DNA of 64,000 nucleotides from NCBI RefSeq assembly GCF_004348985.1, contig NZ_SMKW01000023.1:59275-123274 (forward strand), read 5' to 3'. Source of the DNA: Saccharopolyspora elongata (GTDB taxonomy: Bacteria; Actinomycetota; Actinomycetes; Mycobacteriales; Pseudonocardiaceae). The notes beneath the pieces were generated by a model. That model was given only the letters and a program-made list of their open reading frames with translations. It made no database searches and had not been told where the DNA came from. Positions within the stretch are counted from its first letter, which is position 1. Every line of letters starts with the position of its first letter. Positions 23,842-33,117 of this stretch are shown here, one piece after another. Position numbers and translations under genes: made by a program.

Positions 23842-25566
23842 TCACAGCGATCCGTACTCGCCGACGCGGCGGCCCGCCACCCAGGTCTGCAGGGTCCCGG
23901 TCTGCCAGCGGGCCCGGCCGGGCGGCGGCTCCAGCGGGTCCTGGTCGAGGATGACGAAGTCCGCCCACTTGCCCGGCTCCAGGCTGCCGAGCACCCGTTC
24001 CTGGTGCGCGGCGAACGCGGCGTCGAGGGTGAACGAGCGCAGCGCCTCGTGCGGGCTCATCGCCTGGTCCGGGTACCACCCGCCGACCGGCTGCCCGTCC
24101 CGGTCCGTGCGGGTCACTGCGGCGTGCAGGCCGTCGAAGGGATTCTCCGACGACACCGGGAAGTCCGAGCCGGAGGCGATGGTGATGCCCTGGTCGAGCA
24201 TGGTCCGCCACGCGTACGCGCCCGCGATGCGGCGGTGCCCGACCCGCTTCTCGGCCATGTTCATGTCATCGGTGGCGTGCACCGGTTGCATCGACGCGAT
24301 GATGCCGTGCGCGCGCAGCCGCGGGATGTCCTCCACCGCGAGGACCTGCGCGTGCTCGATGCGGTGCCGCATGCCGCTTGCCGACTCCGCCGAGGCGGCC
24401 TCGTAGGCGTCGAGCACCATCCGGTTCCCGGCGTCGCCGATGGCGTGCGTGGCGACCTGGAAGCCCTCCCGCATGACCTGCGAGACCCGGTTCCGCAGCT
24501 CGGCGGCGTCCAGCTGCGGCAGCCCCGAGTTGCCCGGATCGTCCTCGTAGGGCTGCAGCATCGCGGCGCCGTGGCTGCCGAGGGCACCGTCGATGTAGAG
24601 CTTCACGGTGCGCACCCGGAGCATGTCGCCCGCCACCGAGTCGGTGCGGGCCTTCGCGCCGAGCTCGCGGAACGCGTCGTAGGTCAGGAACGAGTTGGTG
24701 CGGGTGGTCAGCTCGCCGGAGCCCGCGAGCTGGTGCAGCACCGCGAGTTCGGCGGCGCTGGTGCCCGCGTCGCTGACCGAGGTGAGCCCGACCTCGTTGA
24801 GCTTGCGCTGTGCGGCGAGGAAGTTCTGCTTGAGGTCGTCGACCGTCGGCTTCGGCAGGTGCTGCTCGACGAGGTCCTGCGCCGCGTCGACGAAAGCACC
24901 GGTCGGCATGCCGTCCGCACCGCGCACGATCTCGCCGCCCGAGGGCGTCGGGGTGTCGCGGGTGACGCCGACCTGCCGCAGCGCGGCCGAGTTCGCCACC
25001 CCGGCGTGCCCGTCGACCCGGACCAGCCACACCGGCCGGTCGGGCACCACCGCGTCCAGGTCGGCTGCCGAGGGCAGCCGCCCGAGCCCCCAGATCACGT
25101 CGTTCCAGCCGCGCCCGAGGATCCACTGGCGCTCCGGGTGCTGCGCGGCGAAGGTCTTGAGCGCCTGCATCGCCTCCTGCAGGGACTTCGTCCCGGCGAG
25201 GTTGAGCTGCGAGACGTTGGCGCCGAGCTGCCCGAAGTGCCCGTGCGCGTCGTGCAACCCGGGGATCAGCACCCGGCCCCGCCCGTCGATGCGCTCCGCG
25301 CCGCCGGCGCTGCCGACGTCGAGCCCGCCGACGCGGCCGTCCGCCTCGACCAGCAGGCTGCCGAACTCGCGCGGCCCGTCGGCGGTCAGCGTGAAGCCCC
25401 GCACGTTGTCGATCAGCTTCCGCCCGCCTGACTGCCCGGCTCCGGTGTCACCGCTCGCGCAACCGGCGGAGAAGGCCGCGCCCGCGGTGGCCAGCCCGAC
25501 CAGCTTCAGGAACTGCGCCCGGGACATCCGAGGCTGTGGGGAAGGACGACAGCACTCCTGACACAT
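23842..25566 (-). CDS. Exported metal-dependent amidohydrolase (YtcJ-like)
   Basis: A 574-residue amidohydrolase-superfamily protein. An N-terminal export signal with SRAQFLKLVGLATAG ends in a lipobox-like FSAGC, so it is probably an exported lipoprotein; it resembles a Tat signal but lacks a clean twin arginine. The TIM barrel has the metal motif HDAHGHFG, a Lys in VKLYIDGALGS, HAIGDAGN and HRIEHAQ, and the catalytic Asp in ASGSDFPV. YtcJ-type members hydrolyse cyclic amides or N-acyl compounds, but substrates are rarely known. ATG 25566 has GGAGG six bases upstream; ATG 25524 is the alternative and would start at MSRAQF. The stop is followed directly by two palindromic repeats. Confidence 0.85.
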   Translation of the reverse strand: MCQECCRPSPQPRMSRAQFLKLVGLATAGAAFSAGCASGDTGAGQSGGRKLIDNVRGFTLTADGPREFGSLLVEADGRVGGLDVGSAGGAERIDGRGRVLIPGLHDAHGHFGQLGANVSQLNLAGTKSLQEAMQALKTFAAQHPERQWILGRGWNDVIWGLGRLPSAADLDAVVPDRPVWLVRVDGHAGVANSAALRQVGVTRDTPTPSGGEIVRGADGMPTGAFVDAAQDLVEQHLPKPTVDDLKQNFLAAQRKLNEVGLTSVSDAGTSAAELAVLHQLAGSGELTTRTNSFLTYDAFRELGAKARTDSVAGDMLRVRTVKLYIDGALGSHGAAMLQPYEDDPGNSGLPQLDAAELRNRVSQVMREGFQVATHAIGDAGNRMVLDAYEAASAESASGMRHRIEHAQVLAVEDIPRLRAHGIIASMQPVHATDDMNMAEKRVGHRRIAGAYAWRTMLDQGITIASGSDFPVSSENPFDGLHAAVTRTDRDGQPVGGWYPDQAMSPHEALRSFTLDAAFAAHQERVLGSLEPGKWADFVILDQDPLEPPPGRARWQTGTLQTWVAGRRVGEYGSL

Positions 25567-25838
25567 CGCCGACCTCCGGTGGTCGCGCTCGGTTGATCAT
25601 CTGCCAGGCAACGTAATTCGAAGTCCTTGATCGGTCAATCAACTGCCAGTGGGTAATGCGACTCCGATCCGCACATCTCCTTGCGCCGAGCCACAGCCCT
25701 GGTGCGCCTCGGAGATCACCATCCTTGCGACCAATGCCGACCGAGGCTGGAGCATTCGGCGCAACTTCCACCGAGGCGTAAACCTTTCTCCGCACCGGCG
25801 GGTAACCGGCGTGAACCTTTTCTCCAAGGAGGCATTGG

Positions 25839-26924
25839 GTGAAGCATCTGGTAATCGCCGGGGCGGTGGGCGCCACCGCGCTGCTGCTCGGGCAGTCCGT
25901 CTCGGCCGCGGGGACCTGGGCGGAGGAGCCAATTCCGCCGCAGCAGTACCAGTCGTCCCTGCACACCGCCGTCGGCGGTGATGGCGTCACGTGGTCCTTC
26001 GGCGTCGACTTCGACGGGCAGGAGTTCCGCACGCAGGCCTTCCGCCGCGGTCAGCAGGGGTGGGAGCAGGTGCCGGCACCCAACATCGGCCGGGTGAACA
26101 CCGCCGCCGTGGTGAACCGTGACGACGTGTGGTCGGTCGGCGACGGCAGGTCGATGCACTGGGACGGCGAGCAGTGGCAGGAGGTGCCGCTCACGTCCCC
26201 ACCGAACACCTACACCCAGTACCACGGGACGAAGGTGTTCGGCGCCGCTGACGTGTGGGCCGCCGGATCGGCGACCGAGGCGAACGAAGCCTGGCGGCGG
26301 GGCTCGATCCAGCACTGGGATGGCAAGGCGTGGAACGAGGTTCCACTGCAGCTCGGTCTCGGGGACTGGTGGAAGGTGTCCACGATCGACGGCAGTTCGC
26401 CGAACGACCTGTGGGCGGTGGGCAGCAAGCACGTCACGGTCGACGGCAAGGGCAAGGTGGTCGGGCTGATCCTGCACTGGGACGGCGAGCAGTGGCAGGA
26501 ACAGCCGCAGGTCGACGTGCCGGACTGGAGCGTGAGCCTGGAGGACGCGCTCGTGCTGGCGCCCGACGACGTGTGGGCGGTCGGCTTCCGGGACCAGGGC
26601 ACCGTCGCTCGGCGTCCGGTCGCGCTGCATTGGGATGGCGGGCAGTGGTCGCCCGGGCAGGTGCCGGATGAACTGGGTGAGATCGACGATGTCATCGCAG
26701 GCAAAGGCGCGCTCTGGGCCGTCGGGTACGACTCGAACAGCCCATACGTACTGCGGTATGACGGCCAGAACTGGCAGAACGTGCCGGATCCGGTCCCGCC
26801 GCAGGGCAGGTCGGTGGTCACCTTCAGCGGGGTCGTTCTGGACGACGGAAAGCTGCTCGCCGTCGGTGCGGCGAACTCCGGCCAGGACGACTCGAAGCCC
26901 TACGCCGCGGTCTACGCGGGCTGA
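25839..26924 (+). CDS. Secreted beta-propeller-like repeat protein
   Basis: A 361-residue exported protein with a signal peptide (1-23, ending SVSAAG). The mature part is built from repeated units of the form HWDG-x-W-x-x-V followed by DVWAVG: DVWSVG, DVWAAG, DLWAVG, DVWAVG and ALWAVG can be counted at intervals of about 45-60 residues. Such spacing is typical of beta-propeller blades. No catalytic motif is visible, and the function is unknown; binding at the cell surface is possible. GTG 25839 has GGAGG six bases upstream. The 272-base gap before it has two related segments, GATCATCTGCCAG and CAATCAACTGCCAG, which could be regulatory. Confidence 0.8.
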   Translation: MKHLVIAGAVGATALLLGQSVSAAGTWAEEPIPPQQYQSSLHTAVGGDGVTWSFGVDFDGQEFRTQAFRRGQQGWEQVPAPNIGRVNTAAVVNRDDVWSVGDGRSMHWDGEQWQEVPLTSPPNTYTQYHGTKVFGAADVWAAGSATEANEAWRRGSIQHWDGKAWNEVPLQLGLGDWWKVSTIDGSSPNDLWAVGSKHVTVDGKGKVVGLILHWDGEQWQEQPQVDVPDWSVSLEDALVLAPDDVWAVGFRDQGTVARRPVALHWDGGQWSPGQVPDELGEIDDVIAGKGALWAVGYDSNSPYVLRYDGQNWQNVPDPVPPQGRSVVTFSGVVLDDGKLLAVGAANSGQDDSKPYAAVYAG

Positions 26925-26933
26925 GGCCCGGGT

Positions 26934-26969
26934 GCGAAGCGCCATCCGAGTTCCGGGTGGCGCTTTCGC
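26934..26969 (+). terminator. Intrinsic terminator after the beta-propeller gene
   Basis: GCGAAGCGCCATCC (26934-26947) pairs with GGGTGGCGCTTTCGC (26955-26969) with one bulge and one mismatch, ten bases after the stop codon. Confidence 0.7.
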
Positions 26970-27130
26970 GCACATGGCGGAAACCCGGGTGCGCGCCGGG
27001 CGACCGCCGCGATAGGGTGACGGCACTCTGATCAGGTTCCCCAGGAGTGCGCCGCAGAACGGGAACCCGCTTGCGCGAAACGAGGGGGCGGCACAGGTGT
27101 TCACCCTGCCCTTTTCTGGAGGCGCAAGTC

Positions 27131-27961
27131 ATGAAGATCGGCCTAGGCCTGCCCATTGCCGACCCCACCGCCCTGCTGACGTGGGCGCGACGGGCGGATG
27201 ACGGCCCGTTCAGCACGCTCGGCCTGCTGGACCGCCTGGTGTACGACAACCCCGAACCCCTGGTGAGCCTCGCGACGCTCGCCGGCGCGACGCGGCGCAT
27301 CCGGGTCCAGACCGAGGTCCTGCTCGCCCCGCTGCGCCACGCCCCGCTGCTGGCCAAGCAGAGCGCGACGCTGGCCCAGCTGAGCGGAAACCGCTTCACG
27401 CTCGGCATCGGCGTCGGCGGCCGCGAGGATGACCACGTGGCCGCCGGCACGGACATCAAGCGCCGCGGCCGGATCCTCGACGAGCAGATGCAGCTCATGC
27501 ACCGGCTCTGGGCCAGCGAGCCCCACTCCGACCAGGCGGGCCCGATCGGTCCTGCGGTCCGCCCGGAGGTCGTGTTCGGCGGCTTCGTCCCGGCGGCGAT
27601 CGACCGGGTCGGCCGCTGGGGTGACGGTTTCCTGGCGGCGGGCCCGCCGGAGTACATGGAAACGACCTTCGGCCTGGCCGAGAAGTCCTGGCAGGCCCAC
27701 GGCCGGCCGGGCAGGCCTCGCCTGATCGGCCAGCTGAACGCGGCGATCGGCCCGGACGAGGTGGCCGACGAAGCGCGCGCGGAAATGACGGAGTACTACG
27801 GGAATCCAGGCTTCGCCAACGCCATGGTCACCACCACCGCCGACCTGAAGGCCCAGCTGCAACGCCTCGAAGACCTCGGCGCCGACGAGGCGATCCTCTA
27901 CTGCTGGTCCCCCGACCCGGACCAGGTCCACCGCCTGGCCGACGTCGTGGCAACCCGCTGA
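27131..27961 (+). CDS. LLM-class flavin-dependent oxidoreductase
   Basis: A 276-residue luciferase-like monooxygenase-fold protein. It begins MKIGLGLPIADPTALL and carries LSGNRFTLGIGVGGREDD and GGFVPAAIDRVGRWGDGFL, characteristic of the F420/FMN-binding barrel. These enzymes use reduced FMN or F420 to oxidise or reduce small molecules; actinomycete members are often F420-dependent. The substrate is unknown. ATG 27131 has TGGAGG eight bases upstream. A small unknown gene follows after 16 bases and is probably co-transcribed. Confidence 0.88.
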   Translation: MKIGLGLPIADPTALLTWARRADDGPFSTLGLLDRLVYDNPEPLVSLATLAGATRRIRVQTEVLLAPLRHAPLLAKQSATLAQLSGNRFTLGIGVGGREDDHVAAGTDIKRRGRILDEQMQLMHRLWASEPHSDQAGPIGPAVRPEVVFGGFVPAAIDRVGRWGDGFLAAGPPEYMETTFGLAEKSWQAHGRPGRPRLIGQLNAAIGPDEVADEARAEMTEYYGNPGFANAMVTTTADLKAQLQRLEDLGADEAILYCWSPDPDQVHRLADVVATR

Positions 27962-27977
27962 ACCGGGAGACCGACGG

Positions 27978-28169
27978 ATGCAGGCACAACGTTTCTACCG
28001 GGGCTGGGAGATCGACCCGGCCGCGGAGATCGGCGAGCGCGATCTGGAAGAGGCCGTGCTGAACACCGATGACCCGGACTTCTTCCGCCACGGCCTGACC
28101 CTCCCGGCAGGCCTGGCGGGACAAGTACCACCGGCAACCGCCGAACTGCTGGCAGGCGGCCAGACATAG
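27978..28169 (+). CDS. Small hypothetical protein
   Basis: A 63-residue acidic protein starting MQAQRFYRGWEIDPAAEIGE, with no signal peptide or membrane segment. It follows the LLM oxidoreductase by 16 bases with GGGAG nine bases before its ATG, and codon bias fits a real gene. I do not recognise a family; an accessory to the flavoenzyme is only a guess from position. Confidence 0.55.
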   Translation: MQAQRFYRGWEIDPAAEIGERDLEEAVLNTDDPDFFRHGLTLPAGLAGQVPPATAELLAGGQT

Positions 28170-28184
28170 CGCCGGACACCGGCC

Positions 28185-28230
28185 CCCGTGAGTGTTTTGG
28201 GGTGCTACAGCGCCCCAAAACACTCACGGG
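28185..28230. terminator. Bidirectional hairpin of the CGTGAGT family
   Basis: An 18-bp perfect stem, CCCGTGAGTGTTTTGGGG (28185-28202) with its complement at 28213-28230, and a 10-base loop. It lies between the convergent small gene and the 129-residue membrane protein gene. Confidence 0.75.
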
Positions 28231-28312
28231 CCTGGGCGGAACGCGCTTGCCTGAGGGCAGATTAGAGTCACGAACAGAAGTGGCTAGTGCCCGAGGGCAG
28301 TGTGCTTGACGT

Positions 28313-28702
28313 TCACCACGGACACTCCTGCGGAGGGCCGCCGTTCTCCATGTAGACGCAGCTCGACTGCTTCTCGCGATGGAAATTGTCGTAAGCTTTC
28401 CAGGCACTCCAGGCCAGGAAGCCGAAGACCACGATGAACACGATGCCGTAGAGAATCGCGCACCCCCCAACCGCCGGCTTGTTCTCAGCGTCCCTCTTCG
28501 CCTTCTTCTGCGCGTCCCACTCTTCCTGCATCTTCTTCATGTAGCGCGCGCGGAACGCCGCCTCTTCAGGACTTCTCGGGGGATTCAAGTGCACGTCGCC
28601 GTGGACGAAGCCGAACTGCCCCACAGGACCGTTGAAATTCCCGCCCGAGATCGTGTTGTCGATATCGGGCTCAACGGCATCGGGATCGCGGCCTTCTCCC
28701 AT
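28313..28702 (-). CDS. Small membrane protein with an RHIM/BASS3-like amyloid-type motif
   Basis: A 129-residue protein in three parts. Residues 13-40 contain ISGGNFNGPVGQFGFVHGDV, a Gly/hydrophobic pattern with the G-x-V-x-Q-x-G core seen in actinobacterial RHIM-related amyloid signalling motifs. Residues 44-72 are a charged, helical EEAAFRARYMKKMQEEWDAQ stretch, probably a coiled coil. Residues about 78-100 (GCAILYGIVFIVVFGFLAW) are one membrane helix, followed by a short tail with two Cys. In known systems a receptor with the same motif nucleates a membrane-acting effector, but no NLR-type gene is in this window. The assignment rests on pattern recognition only. The gene stands alone between two hairpins. 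Confidence 0.65.
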   Translation of the reverse strand: MGEGRDPDAVEPDIDNTISGGNFNGPVGQFGFVHGDVHLNPPRSPEEAAFRARYMKKMQEEWDAQKKAKRDAENKPAVGGCAILYGIVFIVVFGFLAWSAWKAYDNFHREKQSSCVYMENGGPPQECPW

Positions 28703-28757
28703 TCGGGAAGGCTATCGCAGCAGTCCGGACGAGATCTCGACTTCCGAAGCAACCGGC

Positions 28758-28805
28758 CACTGCCCGGGCATCCGCAGTCTCACGACGACGGATGCCCGGG
28801 CAGTG
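28758..28805 (-). terminator. Intrinsic terminator after korAB
   Basis: A 17-bp perfect stem (28758-28774 with 28789-28805) around a 14-base loop, 20 bases past the korB stop on the minus strand. Confidence 0.8.
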
Positions 28806-28824
28806 CGAACGATGCCCCGACCGG

Positions 28825-29886
28825 TCAGATCGTCCAGGTGTCGTTGCCCGTCAGGAGCTTTTGGAGGTCCGCCGGCTTCGCCTGCTGGGCTTCCGCGACC
28901 TGGGCTCGGGCCAGGTCGTCGTAGGTCGGGCGCTGGACCGCCCGGAAGATGCCCGTCACCGACGGGTTCAGATCCTGGCCGCCGAGGCGGGACAGGGCGA
29001 ACGCGTAGGACGGATCCTCCCGGTTCGCGTCGTGGACCACGACCTCGGCTTCGTCCACTTCGGACAGCTTCGAGACGCGGAAGCCGTCGCGGTCCTGGAC
29101 CACCCCGAAGCGCTCGTCCTCCGGGCCGAACACGATCGGCTCGCCGTGCTTGAGCGGGACGATCCGGCGCTGCTTCTCGTCGTTGTCCTTCAGCACGTCG
29201 AACGCACCGTCGTTGAAGATCGGGCAGTTCTGGTAGATCTCCACCAGCGCGCTGCCGCGGTGCTCCGCCGCCGCCTTCAGCGTCTCCGTCACGCTCGCGC
29301 GATCCGAGTCGATCACCCGCGCCACGAACGACGCCTCCGCGCCCAGGGCCAGCGACACCGGGTTGAACGGGTGGTCCAGCGAGCCGGCCGGGGTCGACTT
29401 GGTGACCTTGCCGACCTCGCTGGTCGGCGAGTACTGGCCCTTGGTCAGCCCGTAGATCCGGTTGTTGAACAGCAGGATCTTGAGGTTCACGTTGCGGCGC
29501 AGGGCGTGGATCAGGTGGTTGCCGCCGATGGACAGCGCGTCGCCGTCACCGGTCACCACCCACACCGACAGGTCCGGCCGGCTGGTGGCCAGGCCGGTGG
29601 CGATCGCCGGGGCGCGGCCGTGGATGGAGTGCATCCCGTAGGTGTTCATGTAGTACGGGAACCGGGACGAGCACCCGATGCCCGAGATGAACACGATGTT
29701 CTCCCGCTTGAGCCCCAGCGACGGCAGGAAGCTCTGCACCGCGTTGAGCACGACGTAGTCGCCGCACCCCGGACACCAGCGGACCTCCTGGTCGGACTTG
29801 AAGTCCTTGGCCTTCTGCGGTTCGTCAGCGGTCGGCACGCCGGCCAACCCGCCGAGGACCGGGATTCCCAGATCGGTCGTGGTCAC
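28825..29886 (-). CDS. korB: 2-oxoglutarate:ferredoxin oxidoreductase, beta subunit
   Basis: A 353-residue ThDP-binding beta subunit. It contains WCPGCGDY and GIGCSSRFPYY, cysteines that carry the 4Fe-4S cluster, and the ThDP motif GDGDALSIGGNH ending FNNRIYG. With KorA it oxidatively decarboxylates 2-oxoglutarate to succinyl-CoA, passing electrons to ferredoxin; actinobacteria often use it besides or instead of the classical dehydrogenase. GTG 29886 overlaps the korA stop by four bases, so the subunits are made in balance. A longer frame into korA is a shadow. The C-terminal 60 residues (RREDPSYAFALSRL region) are usual for the family. Confidence 0.95.
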   Translation of the reverse strand: MTTTDLGIPVLGGLAGVPTADEPQKAKDFKSDQEVRWCPGCGDYVVLNAVQSFLPSLGLKRENIVFISGIGCSSRFPYYMNTYGMHSIHGRAPAIATGLATSRPDLSVWVVTGDGDALSIGGNHLIHALRRNVNLKILLFNNRIYGLTKGQYSPTSEVGKVTKSTPAGSLDHPFNPVSLALGAEASFVARVIDSDRASVTETLKAAAEHRGSALVEIYQNCPIFNDGAFDVLKDNDEKQRRIVPLKHGEPIVFGPEDERFGVVQDRDGFRVSKLSEVDEAEVVVHDANREDPSYAFALSRLGGQDLNPSVTGIFRAVQRPTYDDLARAQVAEAQQAKPADLQKLLTGNDTWTI

Positions 29887-31760
29887 GCGGGCACCCCCTG
29901 CACAACATCGGTGAGCACGTTCTGCAACTCCTCGGCCCGGAACGGGAGTCCGGCGACCTTCGTGTAGGACTGCACGTCGATCAGGTAGCGGGCGCGCAGC
30001 AGCATCGCCAGCTGGCCGAGGTTCATCTCCGGGACGATCACCTTGTCGTAGCCGCGCAGCACCTCGCCGAGGTTGCCCGGCATCGGGTTGAGGTGGCGCA
30101 GGTGGGCCTGCGCGATCGACATGCCCTGGGCGCGCACCCGGCGGCAGGCGGCGCCGATCGGCCCGAACGACGAGCCCCAGCCGAGCACCAGCACGCGGGC
30201 GTCGCCGTCGGGATCGTCGACGGTGAGGTCCGGGACCCGCACGCCGTCGATCTTGGCCTGGCGCAGCCGGACCATCTTGTCGTGGTTGTCCGGGTCGTAG
30301 GAGATGTTGCCCTTGCCGTCGGCCTTCTCCAGGCCGCCGACGCGGTGCTCCAGCCCCGGCGTGCCCGGCACCGCCCAGTCGCGGGCCAGGGTTTCCGGAT
30401 CGCGCACGTACGGCCAGAACTCGCCGGACCCGTCCGGGGCGTTGGGTTCGGTGGCGAACTCGACGCCCAGGTCGGACAGCTGGTCGACCTGCGGGATCAG
30501 CCACGGCTCGGAGCCGTTGGCGATCGCGCCGTCGGACAGCAGCAGCACCGGGGTCCGGTAGGCCAGCGCGATCCGCGCGGCTTCCAGCGCGGCGTCGAAG
30601 CAGTCCGCGGGCGAGCGCGGGGCGATCACCGGCACCGGCGATTCGCCGTTGCGGCCGTAGAGCGCTTGCAGCAGGTCCGCCTGCTCGGTCTTGGTCGGCA
30701 ACCCGGTGGACGGCCCGCCGCGCTGGACGTCGCACACCAGCAGCGGCAGTTCCAGCGTCACGGCCAGGCCGATCGTCTCGGACTTCAGCGCCAGCCCCGG
30801 CCCGGACGTGGTGGTCACGCCCAGCGCGCCGCCGAAGGAGGCGCCCAGCGCGGCGCCGACACCGGCGATCTCGTCCTCCGCCTGGAAGGTCGTGACGCCG
30901 AAGTTCTTGTGCTTGGCAAGTTCGTGCAGCACGTCCGAGGCTGGCGTGATCGGGTAGGTGCCGAGGAACACCGGCAGGCCGCTGCGCTGCCCGGCGGCGA
31001 CGATGCCGTATGCGAGCGCGGTGTTGCCGGTGATCTGCCGGTAGGTCCCCGTCGGCAGCTTCGCGGGCGCGACCTCGTAGGTGACCGCGAACGACTCGGT
31101 CGTCTCGCCGTAGTTCCAGCCCGCCCGGAAGGCCAGGATGTTGGCCTCGGCGATCTGCGGCTTCTTCGCGAACTTCTCCCGCAGGAACCGCTCGGTGCCC
31201 TCGGTGGGCCGGTGGTACATCCACGACAGCAGGCCGAGGGCGAACATGTTCTTGCAGCGCTCGGCGTCCTTCTTGCCCAGCCCGGTGCCCTCGAGCGCGC
31301 CCTGCGTCAGGGTGGCCATCGCGACCTGGTGCACCGCGTAGCGCTCCAGCTCGCCGGTCTCCAGCGGGTTGGCGTCGTAGCCGACCTTCGTGAGGTTGCG
31401 CTTGCTGAACTCGTCGGTGTTGACGATGAGGATGCCGCCGTGCGGCAGGTCGCCGATGTTGGCCTTCAGCGCCGCCGGGTTCATCGCCACCAGCACGTCC
31501 GGGCGGTCGCCCGGGGTGAGGATGTCGTAGTCGGCGAAGTGCAGCTGGAAGCTGGAGACGCCGGGCAGGGTGCCGGCGGGGGCCCGGATCTCGGCCGGGA
31601 AGTTCGGCAGCGTCGCCAGGTCGTTCCCGAAGGCCGCCGCCTCCGAGGTGAACCGGTCGCCGGTCAGCTGCATCCCGTCGCCGGAGTCACCCGCGAACCG
31701 GATCACGACCCGGTTCAGCTTCCGGGTTCCGTTGGACCGGTGCCCGTTCGTCGTACTCAA
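29883..31760 (-). CDS. korA: 2-oxoglutarate:ferredoxin oxidoreductase, fused gamma-alpha subunit
   Basis: A 625-residue subunit in which the gamma domain (about 1-200, starting VVIRFAGDSGDGMQLTG) is fused to the alpha domain (about 215-600) with FLGTYPITPASDVLHEL, TTSGPGLALKSE and CDVQRGGPSTGLPTKTEQAD. This is the standard actinobacterial KorA layout. With KorB it forms the ThDP enzyme that links the TCA cycle to ferredoxin. The start appears to be TTG 31760, preceded by GGGGAACGGG; no ATG or GTG closer to the conserved region fits better. The TTG lies within a CAATTG hexamer. The operon ends at the hairpin at 28758. Confidence 0.95.
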   Translation of the reverse strand: MSTTNGHRSNGTRKLNRVVIRFAGDSGDGMQLTGDRFTSEAAAFGNDLATLPNFPAEIRAPAGTLPGVSSFQLHFADYDILTPGDRPDVLVAMNPAALKANIGDLPHGGILIVNTDEFSKRNLTKVGYDANPLETGELERYAVHQVAMATLTQGALEGTGLGKKDAERCKNMFALGLLSWMYHRPTEGTERFLREKFAKKPQIAEANILAFRAGWNYGETTESFAVTYEVAPAKLPTGTYRQITGNTALAYGIVAAGQRSGLPVFLGTYPITPASDVLHELAKHKNFGVTTFQAEDEIAGVGAALGASFGGALGVTTTSGPGLALKSETIGLAVTLELPLLVCDVQRGGPSTGLPTKTEQADLLQALYGRNGESPVPVIAPRSPADCFDAALEAARIALAYRTPVLLLSDGAIANGSEPWLIPQVDQLSDLGVEFATEPNAPDGSGEFWPYVRDPETLARDWAVPGTPGLEHRVGGLEKADGKGNISYDPDNHDKMVRLRQAKIDGVRVPDLTVDDPDGDARVLVLGWGSSFGPIGAACRRVRAQGMSIAQAHLRHLNPMPGNLGEVLRGYDKVIVPEMNLGQLAMLLRARYLIDVQSYTKVAGLPFRAEELQNVLTDVVQGVPA

Positions 31761-32169
31761 TTGACCCGTTCCCCTTCACCTGCAGGCAACGCTCATCCTG
31801 TGGCGAACGATACAGCCCCGGTTTTTATTCCGATCACAACCGGGCCCCACGCCGTCACGGTCCGCACGCGCCCGCACGCAATCCCCCCGACCACCGCGAT
31901 CTTCACCGGAACGATCGAGTTCCAGATTCGGCCGCAGGTGGCGACCCCTGTATCGAAGTACCCGGTGTCCACCCAGGGCAACCGGCCGCGGAACCGAAAT
32001 CGGGCCGTGTGACCTCGGCCATACCCCATTCCTCGAGTGTCATGTGATCCGCGCCACTTCGCTGCATTTCCCATGATACGGGAGCACGTTCGCCGGAACG
32101 GCCGATACCTTCGGCGCCTCCCCGTCGGTTTACATCACTGCGACGCTCCATCCGCGCTGGAGGAAGACA
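31761..32169. promoter_or_regulatory. Divergent promoter region between korA and the HSL esterase (409 bases)
   Basis: No gene is apparent. An inverted repeat GGAACGATCGAGTTCC lies at 31908-31923, and an AT-rich patch (GGTTTTTATTCCG) lies near 31818-31830, about 60 bases upstream of korA, a likely minus-strand promoter zone. Regulators are unknown. Confidence 0.4.
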
Positions 32170-33117
32170 ATGCCGTTGCATCCGGACGCCGAACCGTTCG
32201 TCGCGCTCATGCAGGACTACTTCCCCGATCTCGGCGGCGCGGTCACCGACGCCACCGAGGCCCGCGCGATGCTGAACGCAGGCGCCGCGGAGCGGCCGCG
32301 CCAGCCGGTCGCAAGGGTCGAGGACCGGCTCATCCCCGGACCGCCCGGCGTCGAGATCCCGGTGCGCATCTACTGGCCGCGCGTCGACGGCGAGCCGCTG
32401 CCGGTGATCGTGTACTGCCACGGCGGCGGCTGGGTACTCGGCGACCTGGAGAGCCACGACGGCGTCTGCCGCGCGATGGCCAACGGCGTCGGCGCGATCG
32501 TCATCGCCGTGCACTACCGGCTCGCACCGGAACACCGCTGCCCGGCGGCCGCCGACGACGCGTTCGCCGCAACGCGGTGGGCCGCCGAGCACGCCGCGGA
32601 GCTCGGCGGCGACCCGGCGCGCCTCGCCGTCGCCGGGGACAGCGCCGGCGGCAACCTGGCCGCGGTCACGGCGTTGCGGGCCCGTGAGGCCGACGGCCCG
32701 GACATCGCCTTCCAGATGCTGGTCTACCCGGTCACCGACCACGACTTCACCACCGAATCCTATGTGGACAGCGGGCCGGACTGCCTGCTGACCGCGCAGC
32801 ACATGATGTGGTTCTGGGACCAGTACGTGCCCGGCACCGCCGATCGCGACCACCCGCACGTCTCGCCGCTGCGCGCCGCCGACCTCGCCGGGCTGCCACC
32901 CGCGCACGTCCTCACCGCGGGCCGCGACCCGCTGCGAACCGAAGGCCAGCGCTATGCCGAGCGGCTGAAGGCGGCAGGCGTGCCCACCAGCGTCCAGCAC
33001 TGCCCGGAGCTGTTCCACGGCTTCGCCGGCGGCGCCGACCTGCTGCCGATCGCAGGCGCTGCGATGGCCGAGGTGCACCGCGTGCTGCGGGAAGCTCTTG
33101 TACCGGAGGAGAAATGA
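32170..33117 (+). CDS. HSL-family alpha/beta hydrolase (lipase/esterase)
   Basis: A 315-residue hormone-sensitive-lipase-family esterase for short acyl esters. The oxyanion motif is HGGGW starting at H84; the nucleophile is S158 in GDSAGGN; the acid and histidine lie in GRDPLRTEG and LFHGFAGG. There is no signal peptide, so it is cytoplasmic. ATG 32170 has GGAGG six bases upstream. Its stop overlaps the start of the nitroreductase-like gene (ATGA), which suggests the two act on the same compound, for example ester release followed by reduction or dehalogenation. Confidence 0.9.
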   Translation: MPLHPDAEPFVALMQDYFPDLGGAVTDATEARAMLNAGAAERPRQPVARVEDRLIPGPPGVEIPVRIYWPRVDGEPLPVIVYCHGGGWVLGDLESHDGVCRAMANGVGAIVIAVHYRLAPEHRCPAAADDAFAATRWAAEHAAELGGDPARLAVAGDSAGGNLAAVTALRAREADGPDIAFQMLVYPVTDHDFTTESYVDSGPDCLLTAQHMMWFWDQYVPGTADRDHPHVSPLRAADLAGLPPAHVLTAGRDPLRTEGQRYAERLKAAGVPTSVQHCPELFHGFAGGADLLPIAGAAMAEVHRVLREALVPEEK

